Assembly (NCBI GenBank): GCA_025937235.1
Contig: JAICRU010000007.1
Location: 1 to 59,556, forward strand
Length of the DNA: 59,556 nucleotides
Direction of reading: 5' to 3'
Origin: Acidimicrobiia bacterium
Lineage (GTDB): Bacteria; Actinomycetota; Acidimicrobiia; Spongiisociales; ZC4RG35
Positions 16,901-25,615 of this stretch are shown here, one piece after another (the first letter of the stretch is position 1; every line of letters starts with the position of its first letter). A model generated the notes under the pieces. That model was not told the DNA's origin. It was given only the letters and a program-made list of their open reading frames with translations, and did not search any database. A program made the translations under genes and the position numbers.

Positions 16901-18468
16901 GCAGACATGCCGTGACCCCTCGGGTACAGACCTGGTATCGCCACAGGGAGACGCCCCAGGAACGGGGCATGGCCCAACAAGGCCGAACTCAATGCGTCGA
17001 GCGTGGGCCGGTGCCCGCTGTAGGTGCATACATGGGTCCCCGCCGTTGGGTAGGAGGCAAGGTCGTATGGGGTGCGCAGGGCCACGGTGACGACCGGCTT
17101 GCCGGTGGCGAGGAGGCCCTGGACCATCCGAGCCTGCCCGGGGGTGGCGCTGACCGTTCCCACTATCACCAGGTCGTGGTCGAGGGCCTGGCCGATTGCC
17201 GCCGAGATGTCGTTGACCTCGGGCCGATGGGGATAGACCAACCCGTCGACGTTCCCGTGTCTGGCCCCGAGCGCGGCGGCCAACTCAGGTGGGTAGAAGG
17301 TCGTGGTGTCCGCAAGCGTGACGAGAGCGGGCTCTGGCTCGAGGGCGAGGATCCTGAGGTCGGGATCGGGTCGGATGGGGAGAAGGCTTTGCTCATCCCG
17401 GACCAACGTGATCGACGCCGCGGCCAGTCGATTGGCCAGGGCGAGATGTTGCGCCGAGGCGACGGTCTCCGGGCGGGCTTCCCCAAGATGGAGCGAGGCG
17501 CGCACCCGTTCGATCCTGGCCCGCGACTCCTCGAGCTTTGGGCCCGGGATGAGGCCCCTCGAGTGTCCGCGTTCCACGGCCACCCGGGTGCGCTCTTGGA
17601 GATCGGCATCGGGCATGCAGAGAAGCAGGTCGGTCCCGCTGCGCATCATCGCGATTATCTCCACTACCTGGGCCGGGCCCTGATCCAGCGCCCTCATGTC
17701 GAGTGCGTCCGTGATCACGATGGCGTCGAATCCGAGCTCGCCCCGAACGAAGCCGTCGATCGCCTTCTCCGATGCACAGACCGGGACCTCAGCACTGTCG
17801 GTCAGGGCCGGCACAACCTCATGAGCCACCATCAACAGCTTGGCCCCGGCCATTATCCCGGCCCGAAATGGCGGCAACTCCACTGTCTCCAGACGCTCCC
17901 GCCCAAGGTCGAGGACAGGTAGCCGGTAGTGAGGGTCGACGGACGCCTCACCCATGCCCGGGAAATGCTTCAGGGTGGGAAGGACGCCGCCCCGGCTGAA
18001 ACCCTCCACCATGGCCGCGGTGAGCTCGGCGACCTGGGACGGATCGTCACCAAAGCTACGGATGCCGAGACCAGGGTTGTCCGCCCTGGTGGCCACGTCG
18101 GCCACGGGTGAGTAGCTGACGTTCACCCCGACCGCGGCCAACTCGGCGCCCATGGCCTCGGCCACCTCTGCCGCGAGGGCCGGGTCCCCCGCTGCCCCCA
18201 AGGCCATGTTCCCGGCAAAGGGTGTCGAGCCTGCCAACCCGAGCAACTGGCCCCCCTCCTGGTCGACCGCGATGATCAGAGGAAGATTCGAGGAGCTCGC
18301 AGCCTGGAGGTCGGCGGTGAGCTCGGCCACCTGCTGAGGCGAGTCCATGTTCCATTCCCGAAACAGGGACACCCCGGCTGCAGGTGACTCCTCGAGTTGC
18401 TTGCGCAGCCATCGAGGGACCTCGGTCCCCTCGAAGGCGAGCATCAAGTGCGGGTCGGCGACGTTCAT
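16897..18468 (-). CDS. nagZ: GH3 beta-N-acetylhexosaminidase, NagZ-like
   Basis: The 523-residue protein is a glycoside hydrolase family 3 member of the NagZ branch. KHFPGMG (167-173) and the loop DPHYRLP with the general acid/base His180 mark this branch, and D254 in VITDALDM is the nucleophile. The C-terminal domain (about 340-520) is the extra alpha/beta domain seen in longer GH3 hexosaminidases. No signal peptide is visible from ATG 18468, so it probably acts in the cytoplasm on imported GlcNAc-containing disaccharides. Its stop overlaps nagA. The frame is open upstream into the permease region without homology. Confidence 0.92.
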   Translation of the reverse strand: MNVADPHLMLAFEGTEVPRWLRKQLEESPAAGVSLFREWNMDSPQQVAELTADLQAASSSNLPLIIAVDQEGGQLLGLAGSTPFAGNMALGAAGDPALAAEVAEAMGAELAAVGVNVSYSPVADVATRADNPGLGIRSFGDDPSQVAELTAAMVEGFSRGGVLPTLKHFPGMGEASVDPHYRLPVLDLGRERLETVELPPFRAGIMAGAKLLMVAHEVVPALTDSAEVPVCASEKAIDGFVRGELGFDAIVITDALDMRALDQGPAQVVEIIAMMRSGTDLLLCMPDADLQERTRVAVERGHSRGLIPGPKLEESRARIERVRASLHLGEARPETVASAQHLALANRLAAASITLVRDEQSLLPIRPDPDLRILALEPEPALVTLADTTTFYPPELAAALGARHGNVDGLVYPHRPEVNDISAAIGQALDHDLVIVGTVSATPGQARMVQGLLATGKPVVTVALRTPYDLASYPTAGTHVCTYSGHRPTLDALSSALLGHAPFLGRLPVAIPGLYPRGHGMSA

Positions 18469-18485
18469 GAGCGCCGGGCGGGGCC

Positions 18486-19409
18486 TCAGCCCTTGACGGA
18501 GCCGGCCAGGATCCCGCGGACGAAGAATCGCTGCATGGTCAGGAAGACGATCAAGGGAATGATCATGGAGACGAAAGCCCCGGCGGTCAGCAGATGCCAC
18601 GCCGCACCACGGCTCCCTACGAGCTGCGCCAAGCTGACTGTCAGCACGGCGATATCAGGGTTGGTGCCCAGGAAGACCAGCGACACCAGCAGGTCGTTCC
18701 AAACCCAGAGGAACTGGAAGATGGCGAACGCGGCGAGCGCCGGGTAGGACAACGGGATCACCAATCGGGTGAATGCGGTGAAAGGCGTGGCACCGTCGAT
18801 GTGGGCCGACTCGAAGATGTCCTTGGGCAGCTGGGAGATGTAGTTGTAGAGGATGTAGATCGCCAGCGGAAGCCCGAAACCGGCGTGGGCCAGCCAGACG
18901 CCGACGAACGTGCCTGTCAAGTCATAGTTGCCGTACAGCCTGAGCAGGGGGACAAGCGACATCTGTAACGGGATCACCAGCAGCCCTACCACCACGGCGA
19001 ACAGGAAGCTGCGGCCACGGAACCTGGTCCAGGCAAACGCGTAGGCGGCGAATGCGGCCAGGGTGATCGGGATCACAGTCGCCGGGATGGTCACGATGAG
19101 GCTGTTGACGAACGCCTCGAACATGTCCTCTGCGGTGAGCACCCTCGAGTAATTGGCCAACGTGTACTGGGTGAAGTCGAAGGGGTGGGCAAACACCGTC
19201 CACCAGCCACTGCTGGAGACATCGACCTCGGCCCGAAACGAGCTGACGAGCACACCGGCAGTGGGGATCGTCCAGGCCACTGCGATGATGAGGACCAAAA
19301 CCTTCGCCACCCACCCGCTCGACTGGCGGGGTCGAGCGGCCCGGGCGGTCCGGACCGCAGTGGTATCGGCGGTCTTCGGAGGGATGCCTTCTACGGTCTC
19401 GGCTGTCAT
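18486..19409 (-). CDS. Sugar ABC transporter permease, MalG/AraQ type
   Basis: The 307-residue inner-membrane protein has about six membrane helices and the EAA motif (FESAHIDGATPFTAFTRLVIP) typical of carbohydrate-uptake family 1 permeases. The first 35 residues are a hydrophilic, Arg/Ala-rich cytoplasmic tail. It pairs with the preceding permease, whose stop overlaps this ATG by 4 nt. The cognate ATPase is not in this operon; an MsmK/UgpC-type ATPase lies at 25.6 kb. Confidence 0.93.
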   Translation of the reverse strand: MTAETVEGIPPKTADTTAVRTARAARPRQSSGWVAKVLVLIIAVAWTIPTAGVLVSSFRAEVDVSSSGWWTVFAHPFDFTQYTLANYSRVLTAEDMFEAFVNSLIVTIPATVIPITLAAFAAYAFAWTRFRGRSFLFAVVVGLLVIPLQMSLVPLLRLYGNYDLTGTFVGVWLAHAGFGLPLAIYILYNYISQLPKDIFESAHIDGATPFTAFTRLVIPLSYPALAAFAIFQFLWVWNDLLVSLVFLGTNPDIAVLTVSLAQLVGSRGAAWHLLTAGAFVSMIIPLIVFLTMQRFFVRGILAGSVKG

Positions 19410-20527
19410 GCCCCGATCCCTTGTCGACGGAGATTTCGTACGTTGACCACGATGATCGGGACCACGGCCACCAAGAGGATGACGGCGAGCGCGGTCGCGA
19501 AGCCGAAGTTCCTGAATCGGAACATCTCATTGAACATCCGATTGGCGATCACGTCGGTCTGGAAGTTCCCGTTGGTGGTCACGTAGACGATGTCGAACAC
19601 CTTCAGCACGGCGATTGCGCTGAGGGTGAACACCGTGATGACCGATCCCCGAATCGAAGGCATCACCACCCGGAGGAAGGTCTGCAGTTCGCCGGCCCCG
19701 TCGATCCGGGCCGCCTCCATCAATTCGATCGGAACGCCTTTGATGGCGGCGGAGAGGATCACCATGGCAAAACCGGTCTGGATCCAGATGAAGGCGACGA
19801 TGAGGGCCAGGGTGTTGACCGGGATCTCCTGCAGCCACGGCACGGGCTCCCCGCCAAGAGCGGTGACGAAGGCGTTGAGGATGCCGATCTGCGGTTGGCC
19901 CGGAGGGCGCCATTCGTAGATGAAGCGCCAGATGACGGCTACCCCGGCCCCCGAGATACAAAGTGGGAGGAATATGAAGGCCTTGGCCAGGGACTCCCGC
20001 TTGACTCGGTCGACCAGGCCGGCGAAGGCCAAGCCAATGAGGAGGGATCCGGCCGGAGCCAGGATCAACCAGATCGCATTGTTGCGCAACGCCACCTGGA
20101 GGGCCGGATCGGTGAATGCCTGGGCGTAGTTGTACAAGGGCCCTTCCCCCTCGGGGACCTCGGTGAAGCTCTGGATGATCGTCCCGATTGCGGGAGCCAC
20201 CAGGAAGATGGAGACCACCGCGATCGCCGGGCCGACGAACAGATAGGGGCGAACGAACGTCGTCGCTCGAGCGGGAAGGAGCTCGACCAGGGAATTGCCC
20301 ACCACGAAGAGGGCCCAGATCCCCACGACGCCGAGCACGATGCCGATGACAGCCTGTACCAGCTTGCCGGCCAAAGGCCCGAGAGCTTCGAGAGCAGTCT
20401 CGGAACGGAGCACCCTCAGACCAAGCCAGATCAGGACGACCACGGCGACGGCCACCGCGAGGTCACGCCCGATCGTCCATCGTGGGCGTCGGTTCGCCTC
20501 CAGTCGAGCTTCAACCGCCTCCGCCAA
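19406..20527 (-). CDS. Sugar ABC transporter permease, MalF/UgpA type
   Basis: The 373-residue permease has an N-terminal extra membrane helix (DLAVAVAVVVLIWLGLRV) and a further pair of helices before the canonical six-helix core with EAA motif (ELMEAARIDGAGELQTFLRV). I chose a TTG start at 20527 because a good AGGAG lies 5 nt upstream; the frame is open to a second TTG at 20563 with no ribosome binding site. A strong hairpin separates it from the binding-protein gene upstream, which would lower permease expression relative to the binding protein. Confidence 0.88.
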   Translation of the reverse strand: MAEAVEARLEANRRPRWTIGRDLAVAVAVVVLIWLGLRVLRSETALEALGPLAGKLVQAVIGIVLGVVGIWALFVVGNSLVELLPARATTFVRPYLFVGPAIAVVSIFLVAPAIGTIIQSFTEVPEGEGPLYNYAQAFTDPALQVALRNNAIWLILAPAGSLLIGLAFAGLVDRVKRESLAKAFIFLPLCISGAGVAVIWRFIYEWRPPGQPQIGILNAFVTALGGEPVPWLQEIPVNTLALIVAFIWIQTGFAMVILSAAIKGVPIELMEAARIDGAGELQTFLRVVMPSIRGSVITVFTLSAIAVLKVFDIVYVTTNGNFQTDVIANRMFNEMFRFRNFGFATALAVILLVAVVPIIVVNVRNLRRQGIGA

Positions 20528-20558
20528 GCCAACTCCTGTAGAGCCGATGACCCAACCT

Positions 20559-20598
20559 AACAAAGAGAGGTCCCCGACGTCGCCGCCGGGGACCTCTC
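20559..20598 (-). terminator. Hairpin between binding protein and permease
   Basis: On the minus strand a 12-bp perfect stem (GAGAGGTCCCCG with CGGGGACCTCTC, 10-nt loop) is followed by TTTGTT. It lies 12 nt after the binding-protein stop and about 40 nt before the permease start. Such structures after malE-type genes act as partial terminators or mRNA 3' stabilisers. Confidence 0.75.
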
Positions 20599-20610
20599 GT
20601 CAGCGATGAC

Positions 20611-22056
20611 TCAGCCCGCGGGCCAGCCATCCTCGATCGATTGGAAGATCTCCTCGGTGCCTTCGCCGTTGGCGGCCACCCAGTTGACCATCCCGGTCCA
20701 GAACGAGCCGGCGCCGACCTCTGCCGGCATCAGGTCGCTGGCATCGAAGCCAAAGGCGTCGGCGTTGTTCAGGATCGGAACCAAGTCGGTGTTGGGGTAC
20801 GACGTGTACCACTCGGTCGGGACCGTCGTGTTGGGGCTGATGAAGCCACCTATCTCGATCCAGGCCTGCGCACCTTGCGGTGTGGCCAGGTACTCGAGCA
20901 GCGCCCGCACCTCGGGCCGATCACCATCCGTGAACATGACGAACATGTCGCCTGCTCCCAGGACCGGGTTGCCCACATCGGGGTCGATGCCCGGGAAGTA
21001 GAAGAACGAGCTCGCCTCTCCGGGCGGGTTTGCCCAGGCCTCACGGTCGGCCACGTCACGGTTCCCCGGCCAGAATTCGGGGATCCACGACGCCTGCTTC
21101 TGGAACCAGCACTGTGGTCCGGCCGGATCGAACATCGGGTTCGCCACGTCACGGATGTTGGTGGCGTTGATGGCCGTGTTCCCGCCGTATACGTAGTCCG
21201 GGGCGAACCAGATGGCTGCCATCTCATCGGCCGCGGCCAGGACCTCGGGTGAGTTGAACGGCACCTCGTGCCTCCACCACTGGTTGTAGAAGTCGACGCC
21301 TGCCGTGCGCAGGATGATGTCCTCGAGCCAGTCGGTGGCGACCCAGCCGTCGGCGGCCTCGGACTCGATACCGATGCACCATGGGTTCCCGTTGCCGTCG
21401 GCGATGATCTGGTCGCTCAGGGCGGTCAGTTCGTCCCATGTGGTCGGGATGGTGTAGCCGGCCTCTTCGAACGGTGCTACCGGGTACCACACGATCGACT
21501 TGACGTCGGTCTTGTAGTACACCCCGTAGACGGCGCCGTCGACCTCGGTGAGGTCGACGAAGCCCTCGACCTGCTCCTCGCGCAGCCTGTCGACGTCGAA
21601 CCAGCCGCTGATGTCCACCAGGGCCCCGTCTGCCGCGTATGACGCCATCTTGCCCGGCTGGGCAATCTGGGCTAGATCGGGAGCGTCGTTACCGTCGACT
21701 CTGGTCTGCAGGGCCAGCTCGTAGTCGGGCAGACCCTCGTAGACCACGTCGATGCCCGTCGCCTCACGGAATGGATCGAGAGCAGCGTTGAAGTTCTCCT
21801 CTTCGCCTTCGACCCATTGGGCGACGATGTCAACCGTCGTTCCCTCGAACTCGCCTGCAAAGGCCCGGTCGAGGTGCTCATATCCGGTGTCCCCGGCCGC
21901 TCCGCCTTCCCCGGCGGTGGTAGTGGCGCCATCGCCGGCAGTGGTTGCAGCACCGTCACCGGCAGTAGTGGTGGCCCCGTCACCTCCGTCGCCACCGCAG
22001 GCTGCAACCACCATCGCCATCGCGACGGCGAGCCACAGCCATCGGTATTTCTTCAT
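20611..22056 (-). CDS. Sugar ABC transporter substrate-binding lipoprotein
   Basis: The 481-residue product begins with a lipoprotein signal peptide (MKKYRWLWLAVAMAMVVAAC, lipobox Cys20), then a Thr/Ala/Gly-rich repetitive linker (about 22-50) that tethers the receptor to the membrane. The rest is a family 1 extracellular solute-binding protein. A strong GGAGGAG precedes ATG 22056. It is third in the operon after a ROK regulator and a ROK kinase, and upstream of two permeases, NagZ and NagA, so a GlcNAc-containing saccharide is the likely cargo. Binding specificity cannot be read from the sequence. Confidence 0.93.
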   Translation of the reverse strand: MKKYRWLWLAVAMAMVVAACGGDGGDGATTTAGDGAATTAGDGATTTAGEGGAAGDTGYEHLDRAFAGEFEGTTVDIVAQWVEGEEENFNAALDPFREATGIDVVYEGLPDYELALQTRVDGNDAPDLAQIAQPGKMASYAADGALVDISGWFDVDRLREEQVEGFVDLTEVDGAVYGVYYKTDVKSIVWYPVAPFEEAGYTIPTTWDELTALSDQIIADGNGNPWCIGIESEAADGWVATDWLEDIILRTAGVDFYNQWWRHEVPFNSPEVLAAADEMAAIWFAPDYVYGGNTAINATNIRDVANPMFDPAGPQCWFQKQASWIPEFWPGNRDVADREAWANPPGEASSFFYFPGIDPDVGNPVLGAGDMFVMFTDGDRPEVRALLEYLATPQGAQAWIEIGGFISPNTTVPTEWYTSYPNTDLVPILNNADAFGFDASDLMPAEVGAGSFWTGMVNWVAANGEGTEEIFQSIEDGWPAG

Positions 22057-22079
22057 ACCGCTCCTCCTTACTTGTGTCC

Positions 22080-23033
22080 TCATTGTCTTTCCTTGCTTGC
22101 TGCGGGTGACTCCCGCCTCTCGATAAGCCTTGCGGCCAGCACGGCCGCCCCCAACGCGCCCGGAGCATCATCGACCCTAGCCAGGACCACCTGCTCAGGT
22201 CGAAGACGACGCGCCGCCAGTTCCGACGCAAGACCGCGTCGCTCGACCTGTTCGCGTACCGCCTCCAGGAAGGGCTGCCCGGCAGTGGAGACGCCGCCGG
22301 CGAGCACGATCATCTCGGAATCGTGGGTGGCCGACAGCCAGATCAGCGCGGTGGTCAGGTGACCGGCGATCCGTCCCGCCACCTTCTGGGCGGCGGCGTC
22401 GCCCTCGGCCGCGGCACCGAACAAGGCAGTGGCCGCCGAGCCGGCGGCGCCCCTCGGCCAGGCGCGGGCGATGGAAGGGCCCGCCGCCACTGCCTCGAGA
22501 CAGCCCCGCTGCCCGCACCGGCATACCGGCCCGGATTCGTCGACGACCACATGCCCGATCTCACCGGCCATGCCATGCGCACCACGCAGCACTTCACCAT
22601 GCAATACGACACCGGCCCCGATTCCGGTTCCGATGCTGACGAGCGCCAGGGTGTCGGGCGCGCCGCCATTCAGGCGGAGTGCCTCATGGGCCCCCACCGC
22701 CGCCGCGTGCACGTCGTTCTCCAACGTCACCGGAACTCCGAGCGCGTCTTCTAGCTCGGCGCCCAGATCCAGCGGCCCCGAGCCGATGCCGAGGTTCACG
22801 GCCATGCGCACCTGGCCGGTGACCGGATCGACCTGCCCGGGAACACCAACTCCTACCGCGTCGAAATCGTCGACTCCGAAAACGCTCACCGCGGCCAGCG
22901 CCGCGGAGACGATTTGTCGCCCGCCATCGACGCCGCCGCTTACGTGATGACGGCCAAAGATCTGACCCTCGTGATCGATTGCGATCGCCGTGGTGGACGA
23001 CCCGCCGATGTCGATTCCGATGGTGGTGGTCAT
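22080..23033 (-). CDS. ROK-family hexose kinase
   Basis: The 317-residue protein has the ATP-binding motif GIDIGGSSTTAI, GTGIGAG in the centre, and the ROK zinc motif CRCGQRGCLEAVAAGPS. The zinc site and GEIGHVVVD histidine fit glucokinase, GlcNAc kinase or N-acetylmannosamine kinase. The frame is open far upstream but the family N-terminus is MTTTIGIDIGG at 23033, which overlaps the ROK regulator stop by an ATGA. Given NagA and NagZ downstream, GlcNAc phosphorylation is the likely role. Confidence 0.9.
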   Translation of the reverse strand: MTTTIGIDIGGSSTTAIAIDHEGQIFGRHHVSGGVDGGRQIVSAALAAVSVFGVDDFDAVGVGVPGQVDPVTGQVRMAVNLGIGSGPLDLGAELEDALGVPVTLENDVHAAAVGAHEALRLNGGAPDTLALVSIGTGIGAGVVLHGEVLRGAHGMAGEIGHVVVDESGPVCRCGQRGCLEAVAAGPSIARAWPRGAAGSAATALFGAAAEGDAAAQKVAGRIAGHLTTALIWLSATHDSEMIVLAGGVSTAGQPFLEAVREQVERRGLASELAARRLRPEQVVLARVDDAPGALGAAVLAARLIERRESPAASKERQ

Positions 23034-24202
23034 CGCAGGGCCACCCCGAGACAGTCGACCAGGACTCCTGATGCGGCTCCCGCCAGGACGAGATCCCCAC
23101 CCAACTGAGTGGCCTCGATCTCGACCAGGTCGGCGGTGGCGGGCAGGATTCGGCTCGCCAGCTCGGCCCGGATCTCGTCGATGAGGATGTCGCTCGCGTT
23201 CCTGAGGTCGGGAGCGAGCACGACATGGCCGATGTCGAGGAGGGCCACCACGTTGGCGAGCACCATTCCGAGATGACGCCCCGCCTCTGCCAGGGCGCGA
23301 CGCACCGGCTCCTCGCCGACCAGGCCGGCCAGGGCCAGGGCGTCCCACGTCTGAAGTTCGGGGTCGGCGCCGAGGCGACGCAGGATGGCCGGCACCGATG
23401 CGACCGTCTCCAGGCAGCCACTGTTGCCGCAGCGGCATGCCTCACCGTCGTCCTGGACCCGAACGTGGCCTATCTCGCCAGCGGCGGAGTGCTCGCCACG
23501 GTGGAGTGTGCCGTCTATCACGACACCGGCACCCACCCCGCGGCCCAGCTTCACCAATATCAGGTTCCGATTCGTGGGCCGGCGTCGGTATTCCACGAGG
23601 GCGGCCATCGCAGCATCGTTCGCGATCGAGACCGGGATATCGAATCGTCGACGCAACTCCGCCCCGAGGTCGAGCCCGTGCCAGTCGAGGTTGGCCGCCT
23701 CCAGCACTGTGCCGTCGGGATCGATCACACCCGGAGTGCCGACCCCGATCCCGAGCACCGGGGCCGTGGCCTTGGCGATGAGCGATTCGATGAGCTCGAT
23801 GGCTACCTGATGGGCCCTGTCCCCCACGGGTGCGATCGGTTCGGCGTCGGCCTCGATGCGCTCATGGATGCGTCCGCTCAGATCGACCAGCGCTCCGCGA
23901 AAGGGCCGACGGCCGAGATCGAGGGCGACGATGTCCCGACCCCTCTCGTTGACTGCCAGCAGGGTGGGCGGCTTGCCACCGGCGGAGGTGCCTTGGCCGA
24001 GCTCACGGAGGAGGCCGCTCTCGATGAGCTCGCCGACGAGGCTGGAGACGGCTGCCCGGGAGAGCCCGGTCTGTCTGGCGATCTCCGCCCGGCTGGTCGC
24101 CCCCTGGTTGGAGACCAGTTCCAGGGTCGTGCCGAGGTTGGTGCGACGGGAGTCGTGACGGGTCGCCTTGGGGTGCCGTCTTTCCTGAATGCCGTCGGCC
24201 AC
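23030..24202 (-). CDS. ROK-family transcriptional regulator (NagC/XylR type)
   Basis: The 390-residue protein has an N-terminal winged helix-turn-helix (about 30-85; SRAEIARQTGLSRAAVSSLV) followed by a ROK domain with GVGAGVV and CRCGNSGCLETVASVPA. Proteins of this family repress sugar operons and release DNA on binding a sugar or sugar phosphate. It is the first gene of the amino-sugar operon, starts at GTG 24202 behind GGAGGAGGAAG, and a palindromic operator lies in its promoter region, so autoregulation is expected. Confidence 0.92.
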   Translation of the reverse strand: MADGIQERRHPKATRHDSRRTNLGTTLELVSNQGATSRAEIARQTGLSRAAVSSLVGELIESGLLRELGQGTSAGGKPPTLLAVNERGRDIVALDLGRRPFRGALVDLSGRIHERIEADAEPIAPVGDRAHQVAIELIESLIAKATAPVLGIGVGTPGVIDPDGTVLEAANLDWHGLDLGAELRRRFDIPVSIANDAAMAALVEYRRRPTNRNLILVKLGRGVGAGVVIDGTLHRGEHSAAGEIGHVRVQDDGEACRCGNSGCLETVASVPAILRRLGADPELQTWDALALAGLVGEEPVRRALAEAGRHLGMVLANVVALLDIGHVVLAPDLRNASDILIDEIRAELASRILPATADLVEIEATQLGGDLVLAGAASGVLVDCLGVALR

Positions 24203-24218
24203 CTTCCTCCTCCAAAGA

Positions 24219-24233
24219 AAGTTAAGTGAACTT
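24219..24233. promoter_or_regulatory. Probable ROK repressor operator
   Basis: AAGTT-AAGTG-AACTT is an inverted repeat with a 5-nt centre, AT-rich in a GC-rich surrounding, 17 nt upstream of the ROK regulator start and between two divergent transcription units. ROK repressors recognise similar AGTT/AACT palindromes. The divergent DUF4032-msmK-GH1 unit could be controlled from the same site. Confidence 0.55.
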
Positions 24234-24317
24234 ACAAAGTCGTTTGGCGTGGTGTCAAGGGACTTCCGGCCCTAGGCGAGGTGGCGGGACCGATCAGGAG
24301 GACGCGACAATGGATCA

Positions 24318-25508
24318 GTGGGCACACCACATCTCCTGGTCCGCCCGGGCAACCCCGACTTCCTCGATTTGCCCTGGGATGTCCCCATCTCCGAATGGTC
24401 ACACGGGCGCCTGGTGGAGATGCCTTCCGGCATCCACCGACATCCCGTCGTGTTCGTCGCCTATGACGAGGGTGTGTTCGTGATCAAGGAGCTGTCCCGA
24501 CGTCTGGCCGTGAACGAGTACAACGTGTTCCGCGCCCTCGAGGAGCGGACGACCAGATCGGCGGAGCCGGTGGGGTTGGTGGAGCGGGGATGGGTCGACC
24601 CTCACGACGAGCAGTCGGCGGCAGTGATCACGAAGTACGTCGAACACACCTTCCCCTACCGCCACCTGGTCAGCGGGCCGGGATTCGGCCGACGCCGTAG
24701 CCAGATGCTCGACGCCATCGCCGGGCTCCTCGTGGAGATCCATGTTTCGGGCTGCTTCTGGGGAGACTGCTCGCTCTCCAATCTGCTCTATCGATTCGAC
24801 GCCGATGCGATCGAGTCGATCATGATCGACGCCGAGACCTCGCGGCTCTACGACCGCCTTTCTGACGGCCAGCGGGCCGAGGATCTCGAGATCATGAAGC
24901 TCAACCTCGCCGGCGAGATGGCGGATATCGCCGCCATGACCGGGGTCGAGATCGATCAAGCCGACCTCACGCTCGGCGAAGATGTGGAGTCCAGGTACTC
25001 GTCGCTGTGGGCCGAGCTCACCGAGGAGCTGGTGATCACCCGTGACGAGAGCTATCTGATCAGGGAGCGGATCGGGCGGCTCAACCAGCTCGGGTTCTCG
25101 GTCAGCGATGTTCACCTGACGCCCACCGAGGAGGGGAGCCTGGTGAAGATGAATGTCGAGGTGGGGGGGAGGACGTTCCACTCATCGCACCTCCGACAGC
25201 AGACCGGGATCGAGGCGTCGGAGAATCAGGCCCGCGTGATCCTCAGCGACCTCAACTACTTCCTGGCCAAGAACGGCTCGATCACGGCTTCCGGCAAGAG
25301 TGTCGGGACGTTCAAGTGGCTCACCACGTCCTTTCAGCCCATGATGACGAGGATCGCCGATGCCCGCCCCGGGGACCCGGTCCAGGGATACTGCGATCTC
25401 CTCCATCATCGGTTCCTCCTCGCTCAGAGGCGCGGGCAGGACGTTTCCAACGAAGAGGCGTTGGCCGATTGGATCTCGGCGGGTACACCGGGCTTCGATC
25501 TGGTCTGA
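24318..25508 (+). CDS. DUF4032 protein, kinase-like N-terminal domain
   Basis: The 396-residue protein belongs to an actinobacterial DUF4032 family. The N-terminal half (about 45-220) has a protein-kinase-like/LPS-kinase-like pattern with VFVIKEL as a possible ATP-lysine strand and IHVSGCFWGDCSLSNLLYR as a possible catalytic loop. The C-terminal half carries the DUF4032 segment. The only start giving the family N-terminus (HLLVRPGNPDFLDLPWD) is GTG 24318. AGGAGG at 24297 is better spaced for an out-of-frame ATG at 24310, an odd conflict. It lies divergent from the ROK regulator. Confidence 0.85.
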   Translation: MGTPHLLVRPGNPDFLDLPWDVPISEWSHGRLVEMPSGIHRHPVVFVAYDEGVFVIKELSRRLAVNEYNVFRALEERTTRSAEPVGLVERGWVDPHDEQSAAVITKYVEHTFPYRHLVSGPGFGRRRSQMLDAIAGLLVEIHVSGCFWGDCSLSNLLYRFDADAIESIMIDAETSRLYDRLSDGQRAEDLEIMKLNLAGEMADIAAMTGVEIDQADLTLGEDVESRYSSLWAELTEELVITRDESYLIRERIGRLNQLGFSVSDVHLTPTEEGSLVKMNVEVGGRTFHSSHLRQQTGIEASENQARVILSDLNYFLAKNGSITASGKSVGTFKWLTTSFQPMMTRIADARPGDPVQGYCDLLHHRFLLAQRRGQDVSNEEALADWISAGTPGFDLV

Positions 25509-25615
25509 CCTCGGGCCAGGCAGCTCGGGTGCGCCGGGACCGCGAATTTCCGCTAGGTTCAGTCCGGCGGTGGTCGCCGGACACCTGGTGGACGTGACGT
25601 GAGGGAGTAGCGCAG

